In this document: piece by piece, positions 45,858 to 52,151 of the stretch | Numbering within the stretch: the first letter of the stretch is position 1 | Layout of the letters: every line of letters begins with the position of its first letter | Assembly: GCA_015488775.1 (NCBI GenBank) | Contig: WFNF01000140.1 | Location: 28,384 to 92,383, forward strand | DNA: 64,000 nucleotides | Direction of reading: 5' to 3' | Source of the DNA: Helicobacteraceae bacterium | Lineage (GTDB): Bacteria > Campylobacterota > Campylobacteria > Campylobacterales > Sulfurimonadaceae | Program-made: the position numbers and the translations under genes | The notes under the pieces: generated by a model | Told to the model about the DNA's origin: nothing | Database searches by the model: none | What the model saw: only the letters and a program-made list of their open reading frames with translations

Positions 45858-46517
45858 ATGAAAAAATTTATTGATATAGTTGAAGAGATAAAAGATATAG
45901 TCTCTAATGAGTTTAAAGATAAAAGAATTTTCGATAAAGATATTGCAGATATGTTAGGTATAACTAGAATGAATTTTGCAACTATGAAAAAGCGAAATAA
46001 AATACCTTTTCAAGAATTATTAGATTTTTGTGCACAAAAATCTATAGCAATTAATTGGATATTATATGGGCAGTCTCCTGAATCATTAATAGAAAGTACA
46101 AATAGACTTTTTATGGTTAAGTATTATAATGATGTAAGTGCTAGTGCAGGGGGAGGATCAAACATAGATAATGAATCTTTTACATCTTTAACACTTGAGC
46201 CAAATTTTGTTGCATCACTAGGTGGGGAGAGGGAACTTAAAAATATAGAGGCCATAAATGTATCTGGTGATTCTATGGAACCAACTTTTTCCTATGGAGA
46301 TGTAATTTTTATTAACCGTGAAAAAACTGATATAAAAAGAGGTGGTGTCTTTACTATAAATACAGAGTCAGGGCTTTTTATAAAAAGAGTTCAAGTTAGA
46401 TTAGATGGTAGTGTTGATATTATATCTGACAACAAAGATTATCCAATTCAAACACTTCATCAAAACGATTTTAAAGTAGTTGGGCGTGTTGTTGGACGCT
46501 TTGGTAGTGTAGATTAA
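45858..46517 (+). CDS. S24 peptidase-type transcriptional regulator (LexA/CI-like)
   Basis: 219 residues. Residues about 22-70 form a helix-turn-helix (IFDKDIADMLGITRMNFATMKKRN). The C-terminal part (about 130-219) is an S24 domain with the nucleophile S139 in VSGDSMEP and the general base K176 in FIKRV, 37 residues apart as in LexA. An Ala97-Gly98 bond in SASAGGG lies where such repressors self-cleave. It is thus probably a repressor released by RecA-stimulated or other autoproteolysis. I see no phage genes nearby. It has its own TATAAT promoter with an operator-like palindrome upstream. Confidence 0.85.
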   Translation: MKKFIDIVEEIKDIVSNEFKDKRIFDKDIADMLGITRMNFATMKKRNKIPFQELLDFCAQKSIAINWILYGQSPESLIESTNRLFMVKYYNDVSASAGGGSNIDNESFTSLTLEPNFVASLGGERELKNIEAINVSGDSMEPTFSYGDVIFINREKTDIKRGGVFTINTESGLFIKRVQVRLDGSVDIISDNKDYPIQTLHQNDFKVVGRVVGRFGSVD

Positions 46518-46518
46518 T

Positions 46519-46545
46519 GTAAATAGGTATTAATAAGCTATTTAC
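46519..46545 (+). terminator. hairpin after the S24 regulator gene
   Basis: GTAAATAG (46519-46526) pairs with CTATTTAC (46538-46545) over 8 bp around an 11-nt loop, right after the stop codon. No T tract follows, so a transcript end is only likely. Confidence 0.4.
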
Positions 46546-46586
46546 TCCTATAAGGTTATAATTTAAATTTTTTTCTATATAATTAT

Positions 46587-46592
46587 TATAAT
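46587..46592 (+). promoter_or_regulatory. -10 box (TATAAT) of the NlpC/P60 lipoprotein gene
   Basis: Two overlapping candidates, TATAAT at 46578 and at 46587, lie shortly before the ATG at 46610 after a T-run. The downstream one leaves a leader of about 11 nt. Confidence 0.4.
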
Positions 46593-46609
46593 CTTATAAA
46601 TGGAACATT

Positions 46610-48061
46610 ATGAAAACATTATTATATTTATCATTATTAATTACCCTTGCATCTTGTACACAAATTCCAAAAACTGCAAATAATATTTCTAAAACAACTA
46701 GTGAATGCAATTGTTCTAAATATTTAACTCAAAAATTAATATGTGAGAAAAATGATGAAGTTTTTGTTGATTTAAATAGTAGTCCAATTTTAGAAACAAA
46801 TAGTTCACAAGTTCGTTTATGTAAAGATGAAGTGATTGATGATTTAAAAACTTATCCACAAAATATAAAAGGATATATCGATAATTTTAAGTCAACAAAT
46901 TATAATGCTAATTTAGATATGTTTGAGAAAAAATATTTTATGCCTTGGAGCATAGATAAAGCACCTCAAAGTTTAGAAAGTATTAAGTGGCCATTTAGCT
47001 CATACACTAAAAAGCAGATGTATGTGGAAAATTTGCAAGAGGTTGATAAATATTTTTTTAAAAATATGTTAGATAAATCAAATTTTAAAAATTTTGATAA
47101 AGTTAGAAAGTATGGAATTACACTTAGGTTTACAAGTTTAAGAAATTTTCCAACATCTAAACCATTATTTAAAGACCCAAAATTAGCTGGTGAGGGTTTC
47201 CCTTTTGATTATGTACAAAATAGTTCTATTCATCCTAATGAACCTATCTATATTTCACATTATTCAAAAGATAAAGCTTGGGTTTATGTATTTACATCTT
47301 ATGCAACTGGTTGGATTAAATCTCATGAATTTGCATATATAGATAAAGAATATACTCAAAAGATTAAAAAAGCTAAACTTGTTTTTATAACAAATGATAA
47401 TTTAAATGTATATGATAAAAATGATAATTATATGTTTAATGGAAAAATAGGAATGATGCTTCCTTTGGTAAAAGTAAACAAATCATCTTATGACGTTCTA
47501 GCTATATCTAAAGGTAAGGGGAATAAAGCAATTTTTAATACAGTTGAAATTTCAAAAGATAAATCATCTTTAGGTGAATTGAAACTTACAAAAAATAATT
47601 TATTAAAAATAATCTCACCTATGTTTTATGTTAATTATGGTTGGGGTGGTTTATACAATGAAAGAGATTGTTCCTCAACACTTAGAGACATATTCGCACC
47701 TTTTGGCATTTGGTTACCTAGAAACTCTTTTCAACAATCAAAATATGGTAAAATAATTAAATTATCTAAGTTTTCTAAAGAGAAAAAATTAGAAAAAATT
47801 AAAAAATTAGCTATACCATTTGAAACTATAATTTACAGAAAAGGTCACATACTTTTATATCTTGGTACATATAATGGTAAGGTTGTGGTTTTGCACAATG
47901 TATGGGGTGTTAAAACAAAAAAAGATGGTATATACGGAAGACATGTTATTGGCAAAACTATAGTTTCTACACTGGAGTTGGGCTCAAATTTAAGTGACTA
48001 TTATGAAAAGTCATCACTTATTAATGGTACTGTATCTATGAGCATTTTAACTGATAAGTAG
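46610..48061 (+). CDS. SH3/NlpC-P60 cell-wall peptidase lipoprotein
   Basis: 483 residues. The lipobox is TLASC (C16). An N-terminal helical domain is followed by SH3-like beta domains (GITLRFTSLRNFPTSKP, WVYVFTSYATGWIKSHEF) and a C-terminal NlpC/P60 papain-like domain. There the Cys is in NERDCSSTLRDIF, and His residues follow in KGHILLYLG and VVLHNVWG. Family members cut peptidoglycan peptides, commonly next to gamma-D-Glu. As a lipoprotein it should act in the periplasm. It is a single gene with its own promoter; the next gene is convergent. Confidence 0.87.
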   Translation: MKTLLYLSLLITLASCTQIPKTANNISKTTSECNCSKYLTQKLICEKNDEVFVDLNSSPILETNSSQVRLCKDEVIDDLKTYPQNIKGYIDNFKSTNYNANLDMFEKKYFMPWSIDKAPQSLESIKWPFSSYTKKQMYVENLQEVDKYFFKNMLDKSNFKNFDKVRKYGITLRFTSLRNFPTSKPLFKDPKLAGEGFPFDYVQNSSIHPNEPIYISHYSKDKAWVYVFTSYATGWIKSHEFAYIDKEYTQKIKKAKLVFITNDNLNVYDKNDNYMFNGKIGMMLPLVKVNKSSYDVLAISKGKGNKAIFNTVEISKDKSSLGELKLTKNNLLKIISPMFYVNYGWGGLYNERDCSSTLRDIFAPFGIWLPRNSFQQSKYGKIIKLSKFSKEKKLEKIKKLAIPFETIIYRKGHILLYLGTYNGKVVVLHNVWGVKTKKDGIYGRHVIGKTIVSTLELGSNLSDYYEKSSLINGTVSMSILTDK

Positions 48062-48062
48062 T

Positions 48063-48353
48063 TTAGACCTTTATATCTAACAAACTACCTGTCATTTGGT
48101 CTTGAGTTTTAATAGTATTAACATTAGCTTCTTGAACATTTTCAATTATAATCTGATCAGTTAACTCTTTTGATAAATCAGTTTCACTTTGTGTTTTTGT
48201 ACTTTGAGCTTGAATTGCACCATTTTCATCTGAACTTATAGTTGTTTGTGTAGCTTTATAATCCTGGGTATTTACGTTTGCTATGTTGCTTGCATTATTA
48301 TTCATATATGTTTGATTAGCCATAAGTGAATTTACATTTGATGATATATTCAT
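48063..48353 (-). CDS. mini flagellar-rod-like protein
   Basis: 96 residues. The N-terminal part (ASNIANVNTQDYKATQT) has the ANNIANxxTxGYK motif of the flagellar rod and hook N-terminus, and the C-terminal part (VQEANVNTIKTQDQMTGSLLDIKV) resembles the rod C-terminal helix. The D1 domain between them is nearly absent. AAGGAG before the ATG is a strong site. It is convergent to the NlpC gene and divergent from nadK. It may be a small rod/hook-associated protein; that is inference from the motifs. Confidence 0.65.
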   Translation of the reverse strand: MNISSNVNSLMANQTYMNNNASNIANVNTQDYKATQTTISSDENGAIQAQSTKTQSETDLSKELTDQIIIENVQEANVNTIKTQDQMTGSLLDIKV

Positions 48354-48497
48354 AGTTACACTCCTTATTATTAATTGATGTTAGGTACTCAAATGAGCAA
48401 AGCCCATATTAATGGCAAGGACTTAGATCCATTCTTAAGTATATAATTTTTGTATTTAATTATATATAAAATATCTTTTTTAATTCAAGTTTAATTT

Positions 48498-48516
48498 ATA
48501 TGTCAAAATGTCATAT
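48498..48516. promoter_or_regulatory. operator-like palindrome, site 2 (ATATG-N9-CATAT)
   Basis: ATATGTCAAAATGTCATAT, differing from site 1 at a single spacer position. The inverted arms extend to TTTATATG/CATATAAA. It lies upstream of the nadK promoter, 49 bp centre-to-centre from site 3. Confidence 0.55.
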
Positions 48517-48542
48517 AAATACTCTTAAAATGCTTTTTTAGC

Positions 48543-48548
48543 TAAAAT
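48543..48548 (+). promoter_or_regulatory. -10 box (TAAAAT) of the nadK-recN promoter
   Basis: TAAAAT after a T-run (CTTTTTTAGCTAAAAT), in the Campylobacterota style. Operator-like site 3 (48547-48565) overlaps its end and the expected transcription start, so a protein bound there should block initiation. Confidence 0.45.
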
Positions 48549-48565
48549 ATGACAAATTAACATAT
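48547..48565. promoter_or_regulatory. operator-like palindrome, site 3 (ATATG-N9-CATAT)
   Basis: ATATGACAAATTAACATAT. The arms are identical to sites 1 and 2 and the spacer keeps CAAA. It covers the -10 end and start of the nadK transcript. The rest of the 224-nt gap before nadK is plain AT-rich sequence. Confidence 0.5.
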
Positions 48566-48577
48566 AAGTTGTATATT

Positions 48578-49429
48578 ATGAAAAAAAACATTACAAAAAT
48601 TGGAATTGTTTTACGACCATCTAATCCTGAAATAAAAGATGAATATTATAGAATTAAAAATATATTTGAAAAGTATAATATTGAAGTCTCTATAGATTCT
48701 AATTCAGCATCAATGATAAGTGCTTTAGGTGTTGATTTTAATGATATGTGTAAACATTGTGATGCACTTGTAGCTATTGGGGGGGATGGTACATTAATAT
48801 CTTGTGTTCGTAGATCTTTTGATTATGATATACCTGTTCTTGGTATTCATGCAGGACGACTTGGATTTTTAGCTGATATCGCTCTGAATGAAGTTGAAGA
48901 GTTTGTAAAAGATTTAATCGCTGGTAATTATAGAATTGATGAGAGAGCTATATTGGAAGCTAATATAGTTAAAGATGACATGGAAACAAAAATATACGCA
49001 TTTAACGATGTTGTTATAACAAGACAATCAATTTCAAAAATGATACATCTTGAAACTTTTGTAGATAAACAATCTTTTAACACTTATTATGGTGATGGAG
49101 TAATTATATCTACACCAACAGGCTCAACTGCATATAACCTTTCAGCTGGAGGACCAGTGCTTTTTCCACTAACAAAAGTTTTTGCATTAACACCTATATC
49201 TCCACATTCACTAACTCAAAGACCAGTTGTTTTACCTGCTCATTATGAGATTGAGGTTAAAACACCTGATCAAAGTGGTTTAGTTGTAGTAGATGGTCAA
49301 GATATGTATAATTTTGCAAATGGTGACTCTATTCACCTAAAACTAGCAGAAAAATCTGCTATGTTGATACATAGAAAAGAGTTTAATTATTTTGAAGTTC
49401 TAAAAGAGAAGTTAAGTTGGGGTGAATGA
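48578..49429 (+). CDS. nadK: NAD kinase
   Basis: 283 residues. The GGDGT loop is in AIGGDGTLISCVRR, and NDVVITR and DGVIISTPTGSTAYNLSAGGPVLFP complete the NAD-binding set. It makes NADP from NAD with ATP. The ATG at 48578 is preferred over TTG at 48569. Its last 15 codons (ending KEKLSWGE) carry GGGGTGA, a ribosome site for the following frame, and are duplicated at 49558-49602. A G7 tract lies at 48779-48785. With recN it forms the usual Campylobacterota pair nadK-recN. Confidence 0.96.
   Translation: MKKNITKIGIVLRPSNPEIKDEYYRIKNIFEKYNIEVSIDSNSASMISALGVDFNDMCKHCDALVAIGGDGTLISCVRRSFDYDIPVLGIHAGRLGFLADIALNEVEEFVKDLIAGNYRIDERAILEANIVKDDMETKIYAFNDVVITRQSISKMIHLETFVDKQSFNTYYGDGVIISTPTGSTAYNLSAGGPVLFPLTKVFALTPISPHSLTQRPVVLPAHYEIEVKTPDQSGLVVVDGQDMYNFANGDSIHLKLAEKSAMLIHRKEFNYFEVLKEKLSWGE
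49382..49426 (+). repeat. direct repeat copy 1 (nadK 3' end)
   Basis: The last 15 sense codons of nadK. Copy 2 lies 176 nt downstream and differs at three bases only, all of them synonymous (AAG/AAA and TTA/CTG). Confidence 0.9.
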
Positions 49430-49605
49430 TGAATTTAGATACTAATAACAGTTTAAAATTAAACTCTTTAAAATGCGAAAGCATTTTCTTTAGTGGGCAT
49501 AGCGCCCAAAGCGTAGATATTTTAGCTTTGCTGAAATATCGTTCAAATAAAGATGGCTTTAATTATTTTGAAGTTCTAAAAGAGAAACTGAGTTGGGGTG
49601 AATAG
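49429..49605 (+). CDS. 58-codon frame: palindromic element fused to a copy of the nadK C-terminus
   Basis: The ATG overlaps the nadK stop (TGATG) and GGGGTGA stands before it. The first 43 residues include KCESIFFSGHSAQSVDILAL, encoded by three consecutive hairpins; the last 15 are identical to the NadK C-terminus. No domain is recognised. The reading frame is open through the whole hairpin region, and the end restores the GGGGTGA ribosome site for recN 2 nt later. Whether the peptide is made or matters is unknown. It looks like an insertion that was kept in frame. Confidence 0.5.
   Translation: MNLDTNNSLKLNSLKCESIFFSGHSAQSVDILALLKYRSNKDGFNYFEVLKEKLSWGE
49470..49540. repeat. palindromic element with three tandem hairpins
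   Basis: Hairpin 1: AAAATGC-GAAA-GCATTTT (49470-49487, GNRA-type loop). Hairpin 2: TGGGC-5-GCCCA (49494-49508). Hairpin 3: 11-bp stem 49516-49526 with 49530-49540, one G-U, triloop. The region is less AT-rich than its neighbours (GGGCATAGCGCCC). Other copies of the element were not noticed in this window. Confidence 0.65.
49558..49602 (+). repeat. direct repeat copy 2 (nadK 3' end duplicate)
   Basis: Encodes the same 15 residues as copy 1. The stop is TAG in place of TGA. The copy keeps GGGGTGA in front of the recN start. Confidence 0.9.
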
Positions 49606-49607
49606 TT

Positions 49608-51140
49608 ATGATTGAAAGATTTTATTTAAAAAACTTTTTATCTTTTAAAGAGGTGTCTTTAGAGTTTAAAAAAGGTTTAATAGTTTTTACAGGTCCTAGT
49701 GGTAGTGGTAAATCTATTTTGATGGACTCTATTTTGACATCATTTTCTTTTAGTGACGCTGCAGCTGAGCATTGCGAGTCATGTGTTGATGTAAATCTTG
49801 ATCTTGAAGAGTTTGGTTTAGAAAATGATGATTTATATATATTTAAACATATCAAAAAAGAGAAAAGCCGTTTTTTTATAAATAATCAAAGTTTATCAAA
49901 AAAATCAATTTCTATAATTGGAAAAAAGTTTATTAAACACTTGTCTCTAAAAGATTATAGTGATTTTTCAAATAACTCTTTACTTGATTTAGTTGATTCA
50001 TTTATATATGAAAATGATAAATCTTTTACTAAAATTATAAAAAAATATAAAGAATCTTACTCACAATATACTATAGCTTTAAAAAAATTAGAAGAATTAA
50101 AAAATAATGCAGATAAAATTGAAGAACTAAAAGAGTTTGCTGCATTTGAAGTTCAAAAGATAGAATCTATAAATCCTAGTATTAATGAAGATGAAGAGCT
50201 TATAAAAATTAAAAAAGATCTATCACATAAAGAAAAATTGGAAGATCAAATAAGTTCTTTAGAAGAGATTTTTAATTTTGAATCTAGAGTTGGTAATTTT
50301 TTAGATGATATTGATGTAAATAGTTCTTTTTTTGATGATACTATGAATGAGTTAAGGTCACACCTCGAATCTGCTCAAAGTAGATTCGAAGCCTTAGAAG
50401 AGATGGATATAGAATCTGTTTTGGATAGACTTGAAGAGTTGTCTGGATTAAAAAGAAGGTACGGAAGCATAGAGGAAGCTATAGCATATAAGGAGATAAA
50501 GAAAAAAGAGTTAGCAGAATATGAAAATATTGAGTTTACTTTAAATGGTCTTGATACTAAAGTGGATTTATTAAAGTGTGAGATAACAGATTATGCTAGT
50601 AGTATTAGTAAAAAAAGAGCTAAAGAGTTAAATAAAATAAATAAAAAATTAAATGAAATTTTGAAATTTTTATATCTTGATAATGCTAAATTAATTATAA
50701 ATACAGATACTTTTACTTCTAATGGTAGGGATGAAATAAGTATAGAACTTAATAATGTATCTTTAAATAAAATTAGTTCTGGTGAATTTAATAGACTTAG
50801 ATTAGCTATATTAACTGTACAAAGTGAATTTTTAGAACAAAGTGGTGGTGTTTTGATGTTGGATGAGATTGACGCTAACCTTAGCGGTGAAGAGTCTATG
50901 AGTGTAGCTAAAGTTCTAAAAATGCTTTCTAAAAATTATCAAATATTTGTTATTTCACACCAACCTCAACTTACTTCTATGTCTGATCAGCATTTTTTAG
51001 TAAGTAAAAATAAAAATTCTAGTGTAAAAGAGTTAGATACTCAAAGTAGAGTAAATGAAATTGCAAGAATGATTAGTGGAGATAAAATCTCAAATGAAGC
51101 TATAAAATTTGCAAGTGAACTTTTAGATTCTGCTTCTTAA
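49608..51140 (+). CDS. recN: DNA repair ATPase RecN (short form)
   Basis: 510 residues, an SMC-like ATPase. The Walker A loop is GPSGSGKS; coiled coils fill about residues 140-350; the signature is KISSGEFNRLRLA and the Walker B region LMLDEIDANLSGEES, then VISHQPQLTSMSDQH. It gathers and holds broken DNA ends for RecA-dependent repair. It is shorter than E. coli RecN (553), as usual in the group. The ribosome site GGGGTGA is supplied by the duplicated nadK end. In bacteria with LexA it is a strong SOS gene, and here operator-like sites precede the nadK-recN unit. Confidence 0.9.
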   Translation: MIERFYLKNFLSFKEVSLEFKKGLIVFTGPSGSGKSILMDSILTSFSFSDAAAEHCESCVDVNLDLEEFGLENDDLYIFKHIKKEKSRFFINNQSLSKKSISIIGKKFIKHLSLKDYSDFSNNSLLDLVDSFIYENDKSFTKIIKKYKESYSQYTIALKKLEELKNNADKIEELKEFAAFEVQKIESINPSINEDEELIKIKKDLSHKEKLEDQISSLEEIFNFESRVGNFLDDIDVNSSFFDDTMNELRSHLESAQSRFEALEEMDIESVLDRLEELSGLKRRYGSIEEAIAYKEIKKKELAEYENIEFTLNGLDTKVDLLKCEITDYASSISKKRAKELNKINKKLNEILKFLYLDNAKLIINTDTFTSNGRDEISIELNNVSLNKISSGEFNRLRLAILTVQSEFLEQSGGVLMLDEIDANLSGEESMSVAKVLKMLSKNYQIFVISHQPQLTSMSDQHFLVSKNKNSSVKELDTQSRVNEIARMISGDKISNEAIKFASELLDSAS

Positions 51141-51146
51141 TCATAT

Positions 51147-51169
51147 CTTACAATATAAGTTTTTTTTTT
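51147..51169 (+). terminator. weak stem with T10 run after recN
   Basis: CTTA (51147-51150) and TAAG (51156-51159) form a short stem followed by ten T (51160-51169). The T run is convincing, the stem is not. A second inverted repeat, ACCCTTA (51177-51183) with TAAGGGT (51194-51200), follows. Confidence 0.4.
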
Positions 51170-51187
51170 GAGCTAAACCCTTAGACA

Positions 51188-51205
51188 TATAATTAAGGGT
51201 ATAAT
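51188..51205 (+). promoter_or_regulatory. two -10 boxes (TATAAT) before the small membrane gene
   Basis: TATAAT occurs at 51188-51193 and 51200-51205. The second ends 6 nt before the ATG at 51212, so its transcript would start at or next to the start codon. Confidence 0.4.
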
Positions 51206-51211
51206 TCTAAT

Positions 51212-51385
51212 ATGTGTTTAATAGTAGCCCTTATAAGTGCAATGTACGCACTAAATAGTTTTAATAATAATGATCCTATAGTTGGATCACTCTCCTTAGT
51301 AGTTTCTATCTTTTTTATGTGGCTTATGCTTAAAAATATACTTTATGTAAGAAATCTTAAAAAAAAGAAAAATGATGATAATTGA
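51212..51385 (+). CDS. 57-residue two-helix membrane protein upstream of tatD
   Basis: The frame opens MCLIVALISAMYALNSF, has a loop with NNNDP, then a second hydrophobic helix LSLVVSIFFMWLML and a basic tail (NLKKKKNDDN). It overlaps the start of tatD, so translation is coupled. Two TATAAT boxes stand directly upstream. I do not recognise the family; the composition and place argue that it is real. Confidence 0.6.
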   Translation: MCLIVALISAMYALNSFNNNDPIVGSLSLVVSIFFMWLMLKNILYVRNLKKKKNDDN

Positions 51386-52151
51386 TACCCATATACATTT
51401 AGATGATGACAGATATGATGAAGATTTTGATTTAGTTCTCGAGCGTGCATATGCTGATGAAGTAGGTCAGTTTATAATCCCTGGCGCTGATCCTAAAACT
51501 CTAGATAAAGCTGTAAAGCTTAGCGAAAAATACGATGATATATATTTTGCTGTTGGAGTACACCCTTATGATGCAGAAAATTTTGATAAATTAGATTTTA
51601 CCAAATATATTAAACATCCAAAGTGTGTTGCAATAGGTGAATGTGGTTTAGATTATTTTAGACTACCTGATAATGATGATGAAATTATTGCAGAAAAAGC
51701 CTTACAACAAAGAGTTTTTAAAGCTCAGATTGAGCTTGCTATACTTTATGAAAAACCATTAATAGTACATATTCGAGATGCATCTAATGACTCAAAAGAG
51801 ATTATGCTATCTTATAATGATATATCTAAAAATGGTGGTGTATTACACTGTTTTAATGCTGATGAACAACTTTTAAGCTTAAGTGAACAAAATTTTTATT
51901 TTGGGATAGGTGGAGTTCTAACCTTTAAAAATGCTAAAAAACTTGTTAATGTTCTTTCAAAGATACCTCAAGAGAAACTGCTAGTGGAAACTGATGGGCC
52001 TTATCTTACTCCAACTCCTCATAGAGGTAAGAGAAATGAGCCATCATATACATCTTTAGTTGCATTAAAGATGTCTGAACTTTTGGAAAAACCATATGAT
52101 GATATATGTACACTTACAACACAAAATGCTAAAAAATTATTTAGGATATAG
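51372..52151 (+). CDS. tatD: TatD-family metal-dependent deoxyribonuclease
   Basis: 259 residues, amidohydrolase TIM barrel. The metal ligands are seen in DTHIHLDDDRY, GECGLDYF, VHIRDA, LHCFNADE and ETDGPYLTP. Family members are 3'-5' exonucleases or hydrolases acting on damaged DNA. The start is ATG at 51372 or 51375. It overlaps the small membrane gene and abuts the next gene. Confidence 0.93.
   Translation: MMIIDTHIHLDDDRYDEDFDLVLERAYADEVGQFIIPGADPKTLDKAVKLSEKYDDIYFAVGVHPYDAENFDKLDFTKYIKHPKCVAIGECGLDYFRLPDNDDEIIAEKALQQRVFKAQIELAILYEKPLIVHIRDASNDSKEIMLSYNDISKNGGVLHCFNADEQLLSLSEQNFYFGIGGVLTFKNAKKLVNVLSKIPQEKLLVETDGPYLTPTPHRGKRNEPSYTSLVALKMSELLEKPYDDICTLTTQNAKKLFRI

Noticed and set aside
48380..48430. 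GCAAAGCCC-like stretch resembling part of a c-di-GMP riboswitch
   Set aside because: The GAAA tetraloop receptor and second stem of the GEMM motif are absent; only a short similarity.
48354..48440. Sigma-54 type GG...GC promoter for the mini rod protein
   Set aside because: The GG and GC pairs found are 12 bases apart instead of 10, so the spacing does not fit.
48779..48785. G7 tract in nadK, a possible phase-variation switch
   Set aside because: It codes the conserved Gly-Gly of GGDGT in a gene that should be essential, and seven is short for Campylobacter-type contingency tracts.
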